NCBI GenBank assembly: GCA_964036315.1
Contig: OZ038500.1
Span: 63,754,749-63,818,748, forward strand
DNA: 64,000 nucleotides
Source: Acanthosepion esculentum
Taxonomy: Eukaryota > Mollusca > Cephalopoda > Sepiida > Sepiidae
Direction: 5' to 3'
Positions 10,519-20,705 of this stretch are shown here, one piece after another; the first letter of the stretch is position 1, and the number at the start of each line of letters is the position of its first letter. Below the pieces are notes generated by a model that was not told the origin of the DNA, did not search any database, and saw nothing but the letters and a program-made list of their open reading frames with translations. Made by a program: the position numbers and the translations under genes.

Positions 10519-10759
10519 TACATAAAAAAGCTATGAACTACGATGTAACGTCAATGATCTTGCATTTTTTCAAACATAGTCTAGAGTCGATTCATTTGGC
10601 GTTGATTTTACCAGTCTTTGATTCTTCCACTTATATGTTAGCGTTTGTTTATTCCTCTAATTTTAATCGCCTAATCGAAAATGCCAAAATTAAACAAATA
10701 CAAGAATTTAACAGAGGATGGAAATCCGAAGACGCCTTGGAATAGTGAACGACGGCTTC

Positions 10760-11600
10760 CAAAAGTTAAGCAAAATATTAAGAAACAGGAACATTTTCGT
10801 TAGTAACAAAGAAAAATATGCTGAAATGTAATATCTGTCCTCCAATACGGCAGTGAATGCTGGACTACCTCACAGATGAAGAAGGGATTTGATGCAACAG
10901 GAACGTGCTTCTACACATTTGGTTTGGTTTGGTTTGGGTTGTTTTACGGCATATCAACCTCAATGGGTTATTTAATGCCGACAAAATTTTTTTCTTCAAA
11001 AATCTATTTCTGGTGATATTTTTTTCTTCAAAAATGTATTGCTGGCAATAATTTTTTACAAAAAGTATTTCTGGTATTAAAATCTATTTTTACACTTTCA
11101 TAGTGTTTTGACCCCAATTTTGGGGTTAACTATTTTCCCATAGCTGGGACCCTAACAGGTGCTACCACCCTGGGTCAGGGTGGACCTGGGAACAGCAGCA
11201 ATTAAGAGGTGGTTCCACGCTCCCCAAAACCTCCTAATCAGAGGCCTTGCTGTTGGACGTAGTTTATTGTCTTACACAGGACGCAGATGTAGTTTATCGT
11301 CATACCCAGGACGAGTGCTTCTACAGAAGGATGCTGAGAGTACCATGGACCGAACATGTGAGCAACGACGAAATTTTAGAGAAATGAATACAGACATTTT
11401 CTTTATTAATGAAATCAGCCTTGAAAATACATAGAAGCTGTTCTACAGAAGGATGCTGAGAATACCCTCAGCTGAGAATGCGAGGAATTTTTAAGTAAAA
11501 TGGGGAAATGAAACATGTGCTTTAAATACTTGAATTATAAGGAGAAAGTAGAAAATAGAGCTACAAGGATAGAAAGTTGTGGAGGGCCATGACAGCTGAT
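10760..11600 (+). mobile_element. LINE family B fragment split by a retroposon
   Basis: At 10770-10915 a diverged RT stretch ends in a Cys-Phe-Tyr-like context, and it resumes at 11315 as FYRRMLRVPWTEHVSNDEI. A second, shorter RRMLRIP block at 11437-11467 is followed by ATRIESCGGP near 11550-11580, equivalent to ATKDRKLWRAM. The intervening part has been deleted or scrambled. The insert at 10916-11314 carries an 11-bp target duplication. This is a decayed copy. Confidence 0.65.
10916..11314 (-). mobile_element. ~400-bp retroposon (family R) with 11-bp target duplication
   Basis: GTGCTTCTACA at 10905-10915 and again at 11315-11325 flanks the insert. The left end has (TTTGG)n, i.e. a (CCAAA)n tail on the minus strand, which is why the minus strand is taken as sense. 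Conserved parts are CGGCATATCAACCTCAATGG with GGTTATTTAATGCC, AACAGGTGCTACCACCC, and AATTAAGAGGTGGTTCC. Four other copies exist: 11985-12420, 19740-20290, 27775-28235 and 39335-39930. No ORF is present. The tail and target duplication indicate target-primed retroposition, but I cannot identify a clear tRNA or 5S head. Confidence 0.8.
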
Positions 11601-11984
11601 ATCATCAAGTGAACGGCCCATCAAAAATAGATAGCAAGTTATTCGACAACTGACAAGGCAAATCGAAGATACACAGCTTAATAAATAATATAAAACTAGG
11701 TATTATAATAATATTCCTGTAACTTCATAAACTTAATTCTTCATTATTTACACTATTTACATTGTTCGGACTGTTGTCCTAATATGTTGCTATATTCACG
11801 ATGTTGTTAAGCCTATATATTTAACGAGGTGCGATTTTCATGGGTATTTTAATTAATTAAATCATTAATTTTAGAAGTAAGAAAATTCAAATAGAAAAAA
11901 CGTAAAATTTTCACGGGTATTGCAAGTATATAATATTTGATTTTTATGCAAGTTATCGACCGGTACATTCTTCGGCCTTCTTTA
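11601..11984. other. No gene; includes a dispersed ATTTACATTGTTCGGAC motif
   Basis: At about 11745-11790 it has the motif CACTATTTACATTGTTCGGA with GTTGTCCTAA. Relatives occur at 22850-22985, 28690, 29560-29680 (reverse), 33050-33680 (in an array) and 34340. The rest is AT-rich and unassigned. Confidence 0.5.
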
Positions 11985-12420
11985 CGCCCTGGGTATGACG
12001 ATACACTACATCTAGCAGCAAGGCCTCTTATCGTTAGGTTTTGAGGAGCGTGGAATCCACCTCTTAATTGCTGTTGTTAGTAGGTACACCTTGATCCGGC
12101 TTGGTGGCACCTGTTAGGGCCCCCGCTATGGGAAAATACTAAACCCCAAAGCTGGGGCCAAAACTATCAAAGTATAAAAATATTTTTTTTATAGAAAAAT
12201 TACATTTTTGAAAAAAGAAAAATATTAACAGCAATACATTTGACACTTGAAAAAAAACTCTTTACAAAAATATTTCAATGAAACCTGATCTACAGATTGA
12301 TTTCTTACAAATAATACATATATTCATACGAATCTATTCTAAAAATCATGTTGGCATTAAATAACTCATTCAGGTTGATAAGCCGTAAAATAAAATAAAC
12401 CTAAACTTTCATTACGTGTA
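11985..12420 (+). mobile_element. Retroposon family R, copy
   Basis: Begins CCTGGGTATGACGATACACT. It contains ACCTCTTAATTGCTG and GGCACCTGTTAGGG, and ends with GGCATTAAATAACTC, GTTGATAAGCCGTAAAATAA and AACCTAAAC. This is the sense orientation of the 10916-11314 element. It is diverged and has no obvious target duplication. Confidence 0.75.
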
Positions 12421-12649
12421 GTTTGACGCTGATGACCAGACAGCCAATATTTTTACCCCCCCCCCTCAATTGATTCATTGGTTTATTTTTTATGACTTAC
12501 CAACCTTTTGCAAGTTATTTAAAATAATAAAATATTTTTAGATTGTTATAATTTTTGGAAATAAAAATGATTAGTGATAAAAGTCTTACTAATTAACCCA
12601 AATCTGTGGGGGGGGGGGGACACGTAGATACATAACTTTAACAAGAGTA
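12421..12649. repeat. Fragment like the 15.3-16.3 kb satellite unit, plus poly-C and poly-G runs
   Basis: 12470-12560 reads GATTCATTGG, ACTTACCAACCTTTTGCAAG, TTATTTAAA and TATTTTTAGATTGT. This is the reverse complement of one satellite unit from 15310-16345, in the same order. A similar single unit sits near 22780-22850. Homopolymers: C9 at 12458-12467 and G10 at 12608-12618. Confidence 0.55.
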
Positions 12650-12870
12650 TTTACCCGTAAGTGAATATAACGAACCCCATTGGAATTGGAACTCGTCTCT
12701 CAGATTCGCAATTCCGAGCCGTCATCCATTACAGCGTCCGCATGTACAAACATACAACATCAGGTATTCCAAAGCGGTAACCCATTGTTGTAACCTAGGG
12801 AAGGTTACTGACTAGAATAACCAAACTAAGGTTGATAATGAACGATAATATTTAGGACCCGAACACCACA
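12650..12870 (-). mobile_element. 5S rRNA/tRNA composite SINE, diverged copy
   Basis: On the minus strand a 5S-like segment, GGGTTACCGCTTTGGAATAC followed by CTGATGTTGTATG, precedes a tRNA-like segment with A-box-like GCTGTAATGGATGACGGCTC and a GAGTTCCAATTCCA B-box-like region. This is the same order as at 15075-15270 and 40030-40230. The 5S 5' half is poorly preserved. Confidence 0.6.
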
Positions 12871-12940
12871 TATAAGATTCGCCAGCGACGCGTACAAGTA
12901 GGAGTCAACTGCTAGAAGTGAGTCATATGAATTCTACAAT

Positions 12941-13865
12941 GAATCTCCAACTCTAGTTTATCTACCTGCCGCCCCACGAGGTCAGATGTGGGGTATCTGA
13001 GCCCGTACGCTCGGCCAAAAATTCCCCGTAGACCCCGTATAAAACGGGGTCGGGTAGCTGTTTCCGGAGACGAGACTCTGTCCTGCGACATAGCCTCATC
13101 TGGGGATCCACCCTGTCCGGAGATAGAGAGTTTGAGCAGCACAGCTGGAGACGAATCTCCAACTGCAGGATATCTACCAACTACCCCACGCGGTCAGATG
13201 TGGCACAAGGCCGAATTTTATGTGGGGCATCCGAGCCGGTAAGCTCGCCCAAAAATTCTCCGTAGAACTCGTAAGAAAACAGAGTCAGGTAGCTGTTTCT
13301 CGAGACGAAAATCTGTCCTTCGACAAGGCCTCGTCTCGTAATCCTCTCTATCAGGAGGCAGATAGTTTGACGAGCACAGCTTGAGACGAATCTGCAACTG
13401 CAGAGTATCTCCCAACCGCCCTACGCGTTTAGATGTGGCAGAAGGCCAAATTAAATGTGGGGTATCCTAGCCCCTAGGATCGACCAAAAATGACACTTAG
13501 ACCACATCTAAAACGGGGCCAGGTATCTGTTTCCCGAGATCTGACTCTGCCCTTCGACATAGCCTTGTCTGGAGATCATCTCTGCCTACGGGCAGAGAGT
13601 TTGACCAGCACATCTGGAGCCTAATCTCCAACTGCAGGACATCTACCAACCGCCCTACGCGGACAGATGTAGCACAAGACCGAATTTAATATCCCGTAGG
13701 TTCGTCTGAAAATTCCTCTTAGACCACATCTAAAACGTGGTCGGGTAGCTGTTTCCGCAGACGAGACTCTGCCCTTCGACATTGCCTGGTCTGGGGATCC
13801 TCTCTGCCCGGAGGCAGAGAGTTTGACCATCACAGCTGGGGACGAATCTCCAACCGCAGACCGAT
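12941..13865 (-). repeat. Tandem array of GC-rich hairpin cassettes (4 units, 212-235 bp)
   Basis: The landmark GAATCTCCAACT recurs at 12941, 13153, 13388, 13622 and 13844. On the minus strand each unit contains AACTCTCT..CC, a stem around GAGGC..GCCTC, CCCGTTTTATACGGGG-like, ACGGGGAATTTTTGGCCGAG and a GAGCGTACGGGCTC stem, then CCCACAT. The same ordered stems occur in the 266-bp repeats at 46670-47467 and as single copies at 21960-22240 and 25640-26135. Base composition is far more GC-rich than the surroundings. Short ORFs across it are not conserved between units, so it is not coding. Confidence 0.82.
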
Positions 13866-13904
13866 ATACAGTATTTACTACTGCATTTATTTGAACGGGA
13901 ACAT

Positions 13905-14000
13905 ACCCATTATCATCCGTAGGTACGCTACAACACCCATGTAGGAAATGACTAGGCTTGACGTTGCTTAACTTCAGTGATCGCACGGCGTTATGGTCGT
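13905..14000 (-). mobile_element. 5S rRNA-derived SINE head fragment
   Basis: The plus strand reads GACTAGGCTTGACGTTGCTT and AACTTCAGTGATCGCAC. This resembles the reverse complement of the 5S rRNA segment GATCTCGGAAGCTAAGCAGG with GTCGGGCCTGGTTAG. A preceding TACGCTACAACACCC matches the 5S 3' end, with the middle deleted. It directly abuts the hairpin array. Confidence 0.55.
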
Positions 14001-14460
14001 AATGACCCGAGTTAACAAACTACTCTGTTAATGCGTTATAATTTTCGTGCAGGATAAAAAAAGCAAACGATGAGGAGGCGCTATCCGAAGTAATTTCTGG
14101 TGTAAGAAATTAACTGATGGCCGACGCACGGTCAAAAGATGCTGTCAATGTTATATTAAGATTGGCTACACGAGAAATAATGTAATGACAATCGATTAAG
14201 AAATGAGAAGACGGAAGAAGGCTGATCGGAGGGAAATGTTTAACATGCATGGCATCGGCTGTCTTTAACCGAAACAGGTCCATTGGAAGCAATTCAAGAA
14301 CAATCAAATAAAATTGACTCAGTGAGAAACGGACAGATTGTAGGTAAGCCGCGGACATTTTTATGGTCGACGCTGAGATTCGTTGATTATCCGCGTAAAT
14401 GTTGGTTCAAAGACAAAACGGTGTATTTATGGGTCAGATGAGCTGTTCACAGAATAAATC
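14001..14460. other. No gene recognised
   Basis: Mixed-composition sequence with no homologous feature recognised inside the window. Confidence 0.4.
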
Positions 14461-14461
14461 A

Positions 14462-14500
14462 CACACATTCACACATACACACACACACACATACACACAC

Positions 14501-14552
<52 letters not shown>
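14462..14552. repeat. Compound (CA)n-(AT)n microsatellite
   Basis: CA-rich to about 14503, then an AT run to 14550. Confidence 0.95.
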
Positions 14553-14556
<4 letters not shown>

Positions 14557-14641
14557 TAAAATTATTGGTAATCCATATGGAATTTCCAAGAGAATATAAA
14601 TCCGTTGACAGCTCTATGTCAAAAGACAGCAAAAATTATTA

Positions 14642-14833
14642 TACAGTGTAACCCGGATATGAGAGAGTTGTCGGGACCGGAGAAGAAGTCTCTTATATCC
14701 GGGTTTTCTCTTATATCCGGTTTTGGTCTATTATATATACATTAACACTGGCTCTAATTTGGGACCAGATAAAATCTCTCTTATATCCGGGTTTATCTTA
14801 TAACCGGGTCTCTTATATCCGGGTTACACTGTA
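14642..14833. mobile_element. pogo/Tigger-like MITE, copy 1
   Basis: Terminal inverted repeats CAGTGTAACCCGGATATGAG and CTTATATCCGGGTTACACTG lie between TA dinucleotides at 14642-14643 and 14832-14833. The element is 192 bp including the TAs. Internally it holds several copies of CTCTTATATCCGGGTT, so it is built from repeated terminal motifs. CAGT termini with a TA target are typical of pogo/Tigger-type elements (family knowledge). There is no coding region. The second copy is at 21333-21522. Confidence 0.9.
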
Positions 14834-14896
14834 TAATGACAAACACTTAAACCATAGGTGATATTTATTTCATTGAAGTCGATAAAAAACGGCTTC

Positions 14897-14900
<4 letters not shown>

Positions 14901-14971
<71 letters not shown>
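14901..14971. repeat. (AT)n microsatellite
   Basis: A pure AT run. The flanking sequence (TCTCATTACATAATTTCGAC) belongs to another dispersed repeat. Confidence 0.96.
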
Positions 14972-14974
<3 letters not shown>

Positions 14975-15074
14975 TCATTACATAATTTCGACAAGTCTTG
15001 TCTACTTTATCAGCATCTTTGCTGTTATTGCAACCTTTCGGTCTTTATGCCCCCCTGTCTTCATTACACGATTG

Positions 15075-15270
15075 TTCGGTTTACGACCACATCAGGCTGA
15101 TCAATACCTTGATGGGTGACCTCTTGGGAATACCAGGTGCAGTCAGTTTGAATGCTCGGTGGTGTAATGGATAATGTCTCGGAATTGTTAATCGCAGAAC
15201 CGAAGTTCCAATTCCAGTCGGGTTCGTATATTCACTTAATAGAAAATAACTTTGGGAAAGATATGAACCC
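15075..15270 (+). mobile_element. 5S rRNA/tRNA composite SINE
   Basis: 15085-15150 resembles the 3' half of 5S rRNA: ATACCTTGATGGGTGACCTC, TTGGGAATACCAGGTGCAG. It is followed directly by a tRNA-like segment: GGTGGTGTAATGGATAATGT (A box), then TTCCAATTCCAGTCGGGTTC in the B-box position. The tRNA part resembles tRNA-Arg (TGGCGCAATGGATAAC in typical genes). After it comes TATTCACTTAATAGAAAATAAC. The internal control regions of both 5S and tRNA promoters appear to have been present once. Confidence 0.75.
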
Positions 15271-15299
15271 ACTTATTCTCCCCTTGCTATGGGTTTAGT

Positions 15300-16345
15300 T
15301 AGTAAGTTATTTTTTTATCATTATATTTTAAACGAAAACATCTTACAATGTAAAAATATTTTCTGGCTTTTAATAACCTGCAAATGGTTGATAAGCCGCA
15401 AAAAATGAATCAATTAATCAACTGACCATGAAATTAGTAACATTTGCAAACCATTATTATCGCCAAAGTATATTCTTACAATCTAAAGAATATTTTCTGG
15501 CTTTAAATAACCTGCAAAGGGTTGATAAGCCGTAGAAAACGAATCGATTAATCAATCTACTGGTTAAGCAGAAGAAATTAAAAGAAGAAATTAGTAAGAC
15601 TTGTAAACCATTATTATCGCCAAAATATATTCTTACAATCTAAAAAATATCTTCTGGCTTTAAATAAACTGCAAAGGGTTGATAAGCCGTAAAAACGAAT
15701 CAATCAATCTACTGATTAAGCAGAAGAAATTAAAAGAAGAAATTAGTAAGACTTGTAAACCATTATTATCACCAAAATATATTCTTACAACCTACAAAAT
15801 ATTTTCTGTCTTTAAATAACCTGCAAATGGTTGATAAGCCGCAAAAAATGAATCAATTAATCTACTGACCATGAAATTAGTAACATTTGCAAACCATTAT
15901 TATCGCCAAAATATATTCTTACAATCTAAATATATTTTCTGGCTTTAAATAACCTGCAAAGGGTTGATAAGCCGTAGAAAACGAATCAATCAATCAATCT
16001 ACTGATTAAGCAGAAGAAATTAAAAGAAGAAATTAGTAAGACTTGTAAACCATTATTATCGCCAAAATATATTCTTACAATCTAAAAATATTTTCTTGCT
16101 TTAAATAACCTGCAAAGGGTTGATAAGCCGTAGAAAACGAATCAATCAATCAATCTACTGATTAAGCAGAAGAAATTAAAAGAAGAAATTAGTAAGACTT
16201 GTAAACCATTATTATCGCCAAAATATATTCTTACAACCTACAAAATATTTTCTGGCTTTAAATAACCTGCAAAGGGTTGATAAGCCGTAGAAAACGAATC
16301 CATCAATCAATCTACTGATTAAGCAAAAGAAATTAAAAGAAGAAA
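15300..16345. repeat. Satellite of 7 units with A-B-B higher-order structure
   Basis: The landmark GGTTGATAAGCC begins at 15386, 15520, 15677, 15829, 15962, 16118 and 16275. The spacings are 134, 157, 152, 133, 156 and 157 bp. Short units (1 and 4) share GCCGCAAAAAATGAATC and CTGACCATGAAATTAG. Long units carry ATTAAGCAGAAGAAATT and AAAAGAAGAAATTAG. The 3-unit period is thus ~443-446 bp. The core TTAAATAACCTGCAAAGGGT + TGATAAGCCG resembles the tail of retroposon family R (GCATTAAATAAC..GTTGATAAGCCGTAAAA at 12352-12390). Confidence 0.9.
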
Positions 16346-16349
16346 TTCT

Positions 16350-16530
16350 CAGTATGTTTCTGTAGACCTACATCTCTATAGCCTCCTCTTCATCTGTAAG
16401 GAAATCATTCAGCGTTTACTGTCACATAGGAGGATTGATGCTGCATAATAATTTTTTTTTTATTTATATCAAGTTTCTTGCTTCTTAATACTTTCTTAAT
16501 AGCTCAGACTCTCCATATATTTACTCCGTA
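16350..16530 (-). mobile_element. LINE family B fragment
   Basis: Aligns by eye with 48600-48730: CTCTTCATCTGTAAGG, TTCAGCGTTTACTGTCACAT and TTGCTTCTTAATACTTTCTTA correspond to CTCCATATGTGAGG, TTCAGCATTTACTGTCATGT and TTGCTTAATATTTGCTTA. This is the RT region just upstream of the RRML block. Confidence 0.6.
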
Positions 16531-16699
16531 TTCCATTTGTAAGGAAGAAGTTTCACTCAGCTTTTTTTCCTGAAATCAGCTATTTTGTGGAGCAGACTCC
16601 TACGGGGATACTTTCCTCGCCACTACAATCCTAACTTCATCAGTAGAGGGTTAATTTATCATCTTTATGCTCTTTTTTTCACTTCCCTGGTTTCAAGCG

Positions 16700-16835
16700 A
16701 TTTTCTAAGCGCGGCTTAGATGTGGCACAAGGCCGAACGTATGTGGCACCCAATGAAAGGATCGAACTCACTACTCAGTCGTATTTGATCTAGCAAGACA
16801 AGCTTTCTAACCATTACACCATGGAGAGGTGTCCT
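16700..16835 (-). mobile_element. tRNA-derived SINE
   Basis: Same family as 8587-8721: GCTTAGATGTGGCACAAGGC, a B-box-like AGGATCGAACTCAC and an A-box-like CTTTCTAACCATTACACC on the plus strand. It is therefore a minus-strand element. Confidence 0.8.
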
Positions 16836-17112
16836 CTTCTTTTGTTTATATATACGCTTAGATTCATATCACACGCCTCATTCAATAACGCCCGACCTTG
16901 ACTGACACTCGAACCGTGTATTAGATGAGATTCACTATAACGAAAAGAAGTTTGTTATATAAATTTACAAGTGAAAATATTCTTCAACGGCGACTGAGAA
17001 AAATATACAATTCTCGTTTGCACCGGAAAAAGACAAATATATATAAAAGAAAATAGCTGAGATTATATGCAGTTCGTTTGTATTGGCTGACAAACTATTT
17101 ATTCTTTCTTGC

Positions 17113-17116
<4 letters not shown>

Positions 17117-17168
<52 letters not shown>
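17117..17168. repeat. (AT)n microsatellite
   Basis: A pure AT run. The Tyr-Ile frame on the minus strand is an artefact. Confidence 0.95.
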
Positions 17169-17175
<7 letters not shown>

Positions 17176-17669
17176 CTTTTCATTTCTAGCTCTTCGCTCC
17201 AATTGTCTTTAAGAAGAGATATCTGCTTTTTTAAAATGAAAAAGTTTTTAGAAAAAAACAATCCATGTAACGACACAAGTCTCTGGTTAACCTAGAGTGG
17301 GCGAAACGTTTTCATATTGAAATATTGCCGTGTATTATGTTATTGTATTTTCTTTCTTATTTTCTTTACTCTTAATCTACACCGACGTGCATCTCTGACC
17401 TTGTACAGTGTCATCAATATACAAACAGCTACTTTGATAAATCTAGAATCACGCATCCAAGCAGGCTCATGGATAGATGTTTTAAACTGCTATTTAAAAA
17501 AAATGTATGGTTACGTTTAACTAAGTCGTACAAACGGTGGAGTGGATATCAGCTGTGGATATATAACATCGGGATCGTCGAATTTGGAGTTTAATTCATT
17601 GACAAAAATTTCATATCTGGAACATAAAAGATATTCTATTGTCAACTTACTACTTCCATATTTTAAACG

Positions 17670-17673
<4 letters not shown>
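17169..17673. other. No gene recognised
   Basis: AT-rich. Frames up to 80 codons run into the following microsatellite and show no family features. Confidence 0.4.
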
Positions 17674-17738
<65 letters not shown>

Positions 17739-17758
17739 GATATATATATATATATATT
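17674..17758. repeat. Compound (CA)n-(AT)n microsatellite
   Basis: CA run to about 17717, then AT with one interruption. Confidence 0.95.
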
Positions 17759-17929
17759 TGTATATAATATCAATTGATAATTAATAGGGATAATTTTAAG
17801 GAGGACATTAATCGAAAGAGAGCTCAATGTAAGTACAGAGCAATATAATAATAATGAGTTCAGACGGTCCTTAAAAACCATTCGGTTATAATTTATTTCA
17901 TGAATATACAAAAATATATTCATCTCTTT

Positions 17930-18231
17930 AGACTGGCGTTTTCTTAATAAATGGAGTCAATTTATCCAGGCGAAAGGAAAAGGGAAAGGAAAAAAGGAGA
18001 AAAGGAAAAGTTTTAATATTAAAAGAGGAAGAAAAATAAAAAATTCAATATACTGTTTTTAAACATTTTTGTGGGGAAAGGAGAAAGTGAGAGAGATAGG
18101 GAAGAGAGATAGGGAAGAGAGGGGTAAGGGAGAGGGATGGAGAGAGTGAGAGAGGGAGAGAAAGAAAATAATTAAATATGAGCCGATAGGTTGACCCAGA
18201 ATTGATTTTTCTTTAAGGAATGGATAAATTA

Positions 18232-18282
<51 letters not shown>

Positions 18283-18650
18283 GAGAGAGAGAGGGGGAGA
18301 GAGAGAGAGAGGGGGCAGCGATCAGATTCAAAGTAGATACATTGAATTGTCATGTCATTTTCGACAGCAAAACCATCATCGTCATCGCATTATAATCATC
18401 ACAATTTCAAATTGAATATATAATAAGTTAAAGTAAAACAAATAAAGTAAGTTAAATAAAATAAAAATAAAAATATATTAAAATATAAAAAAATATACAT
18501 AGAAATATATATATACATAAAAATATTAATTAATAAAATAATTAATATTATTATTAAAAATTTTCATTTCATATTCTCTTATTTTTCCTCTCTCTTTTCC
18601 TTTCGCCTGCATAAATTGACACCCTTTATTAAGAAAACGTCCGTTTGCAA
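17930..18650. repeat. Foldback repeat with GA-rich core
   Basis: GGCGTTTTCTTAATAAATGG, then TCAATTTATCCAGGCGAAAG (17935-17976), is matched in reverse complement by CTTTCGCCTGCATAAATTGA and TTATTAAGAAAACGTCC (18601-18642). Arms of ~55 bp enclose ~600 bp. The core includes purine-rich GGAAAAGGAGAAAAGG blocks and a (GA)n tract at 18239-18313. The rest is AT-rich. No ORF is present beyond the CT-strand artefact. Confidence 0.75.
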
Positions 18651-19183
18651 TCAGACAAAATCGTAAATCGATCTTTTTTTTTAAAAAAAAAAAGATGAGC
18701 AATTTAAAATCAGCAAAAATGGTAGCTAACCATGAAAAACTAAGATCATTTTAAGAAGCAACAACATCAAATTAGCTAAAAAATGTGTTTTGTTTCTTAG
18801 CACCAAAAATTGTGTTGACCAGTGTTATTATTGTTTTTGTGGATGAGATTTTTCGAATATTCAGGTCGATAGACGTAAATAAATACTCTTTACTAAAAAA
18901 ACGGAACGTCTACTGAAAAACGAGTATCCACAAAAATGACGTTTAATTAATAAAAATCTGTCGGATTAATAAATAGAAAGAAGTTCCATTACTTCACACG
19001 CGCACACACAAACACACACACAAACACGATTGCCAGTTTTAAGCGCTTATCACGCAATAATGAGGAACGAAAACGATGCAAATTGAGCTTTTAAATTATT
19101 TAATTAGAATAACTTTATCGTTTTCATAATTTATCAAAAGTTAAATTGAGATAGAGAGTCGTGTGGCAATGTCATGATCTGTT

Positions 19184-19184
<1 letters not shown>
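18651..19184. other. No gene recognised
   Basis: AT-rich with T8A10 at about 18675-18692 and a degenerate CACAAA run at 19000-19028. Confidence 0.45.
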
Positions 19185-19261
<77 letters not shown>

Positions 19262-19454
19262 ATAATCTTCAAAGTTATATGTCCTTTTCCCACCGCTGTA
19301 ACGTAGCTTCCCTGTGCTTTTTCTATAAATATTTTCATAGTAATTGTTCTAATGGACTTTCCTCTATGGTACCTAAACTTTATGAATCTAAGTGCAGTAC
19401 AAGATTGGCGGTAAGGTCTCATCATTTTACAGTTGTAATGGCTAGACGTAACCG

Positions 19455-19501
<47 letters not shown>
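19185..19501 (+). mobile_element. LINE family A fragment bracketed by two (AT)n tracts
   Basis: Between AT runs at 19187-19259 and 19459-19501 the plus strand reads SFSHRCNVASLCFFYKYFHS, NCSNGLSSMVPKLYES and RLAVRSHHFTVVMARRNR. This is the RT C-terminal block of LINE family A (compare 8371-9150). It is a ~190-bp piece with no LINE flanks, exactly enclosed by microsatellites. Confidence 0.8.
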
Positions 19502-19503
<2 letters not shown>

Positions 19504-19739
19504 TTTAAGAAAGAACATTCCTTGAATTTTACTCAAATTTGTGTAATTATATGTATGTTGAGTATTTACCTACGTGGGTTAGAGTAAGGTCTATATTACC
19601 TCTTGAAGTTTCATAATCTATTTCTACAGGAAACGACATTAGCTTATACAGTCGCATATCAGACATTTAAGATTATTGCGGCATATGTTTGAACCCTAGT
19701 TCAACTATCATCGTCCCTAACACCTGGAAAAGCAACTAA

Positions 19740-19823
19740 TGGTTCTGTTTGTTTTGTTTTACGGTATATCAACCTCAATGGGTTATTTAATGCCGACAAC
19801 ATTTTTATTGCAGGTAATATTTT

Positions 19824-19874
<51 letters not shown>

Positions 19875-20290
19875 AGTATATATTGGTTTGGTTTGTTATG
19901 TTTTATGGCATATAAACCATAATAGATTATTTAATGCCGACAAAATTTTCATTGTTGGTAATATTTTTTTTCCAAAAATCTATATCTGGTAATGTCTTTT
20001 GTTTTCAAAAATGTATTGCTGGTGATAATTTCTTTTACAAAGTATTTCTGGTATTAAAACCTACTTTTTACACTTTTATAGTGTTTTGACTCCAGTTTGG
20101 GGGTTAACTATTTTCCTATAGCTGGGAACCTAACAGGTGCTACCACCCCGGGTCAAAGTTGACTTGGGAACACCAGCAATTAAGAGGTGGTTCCCCGCTC
20201 CTCAAAACCTCCTGACCAGAGGCCTTACTGTTGGACGTGGTTTATCGTTTTACCCAGGACGCGGATGTAGTTTATCGTCATACTCACGGC
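19740..20290 (-). mobile_element. Retroposon family R, partly duplicated copy
   Basis: Two successive starts occur: TTTTACGGTATATCAACCTC with AATGGGTTATTTAATGCC at 19757, and TTTTATGGCATATAAACC at 19898. They are separated by a (CTAT)n run at 19828-19873. The second continues through TTTGGGGGTTAAC, AACAGGTGCTACCACC and AATTAAGAGGTGGTTCC to TCGTCATACTCAC. The orientation is the same as at 10916-11314. Confidence 0.75.
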
Positions 20291-20619
20291 GGTAACTAAT
20301 GGTAATTATGAAGATAATATTAGACGTTACCTTATAAGGAAACGTTCGGTGTTCGTTGACAGATTTGCCAATGCTACTTGAGTTACGCTTTTCTTAACCA
20401 TCCGGCTGGGATCAATGTGTATTACCTACCCTCGGGCAGATGATCTATATTTTACCTCACAATTGTGTCACTGTCGTTGGAGAGAGCACAACTGAAAATA
20501 ATTTTGGGTGGTGCCCGGTCTCGGAGAACAGCTGCCAGCGGAGTACCTCACTCATTGCATTAAAAATGTGGGATCGGTAATAATATGACGAAATACACTA
20601 TGACCTCAGGTTATCTGAC

Positions 20620-20622
<3 letters not shown>

Positions 20623-20700
<78 letters not shown>
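20623..20700. repeat. (GA)n microsatellite
   Basis: About 39 GA units. The Ser-Leu minus-strand frame is an artefact. Confidence 0.96.
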
Positions 20701-20705
<5 letters not shown>

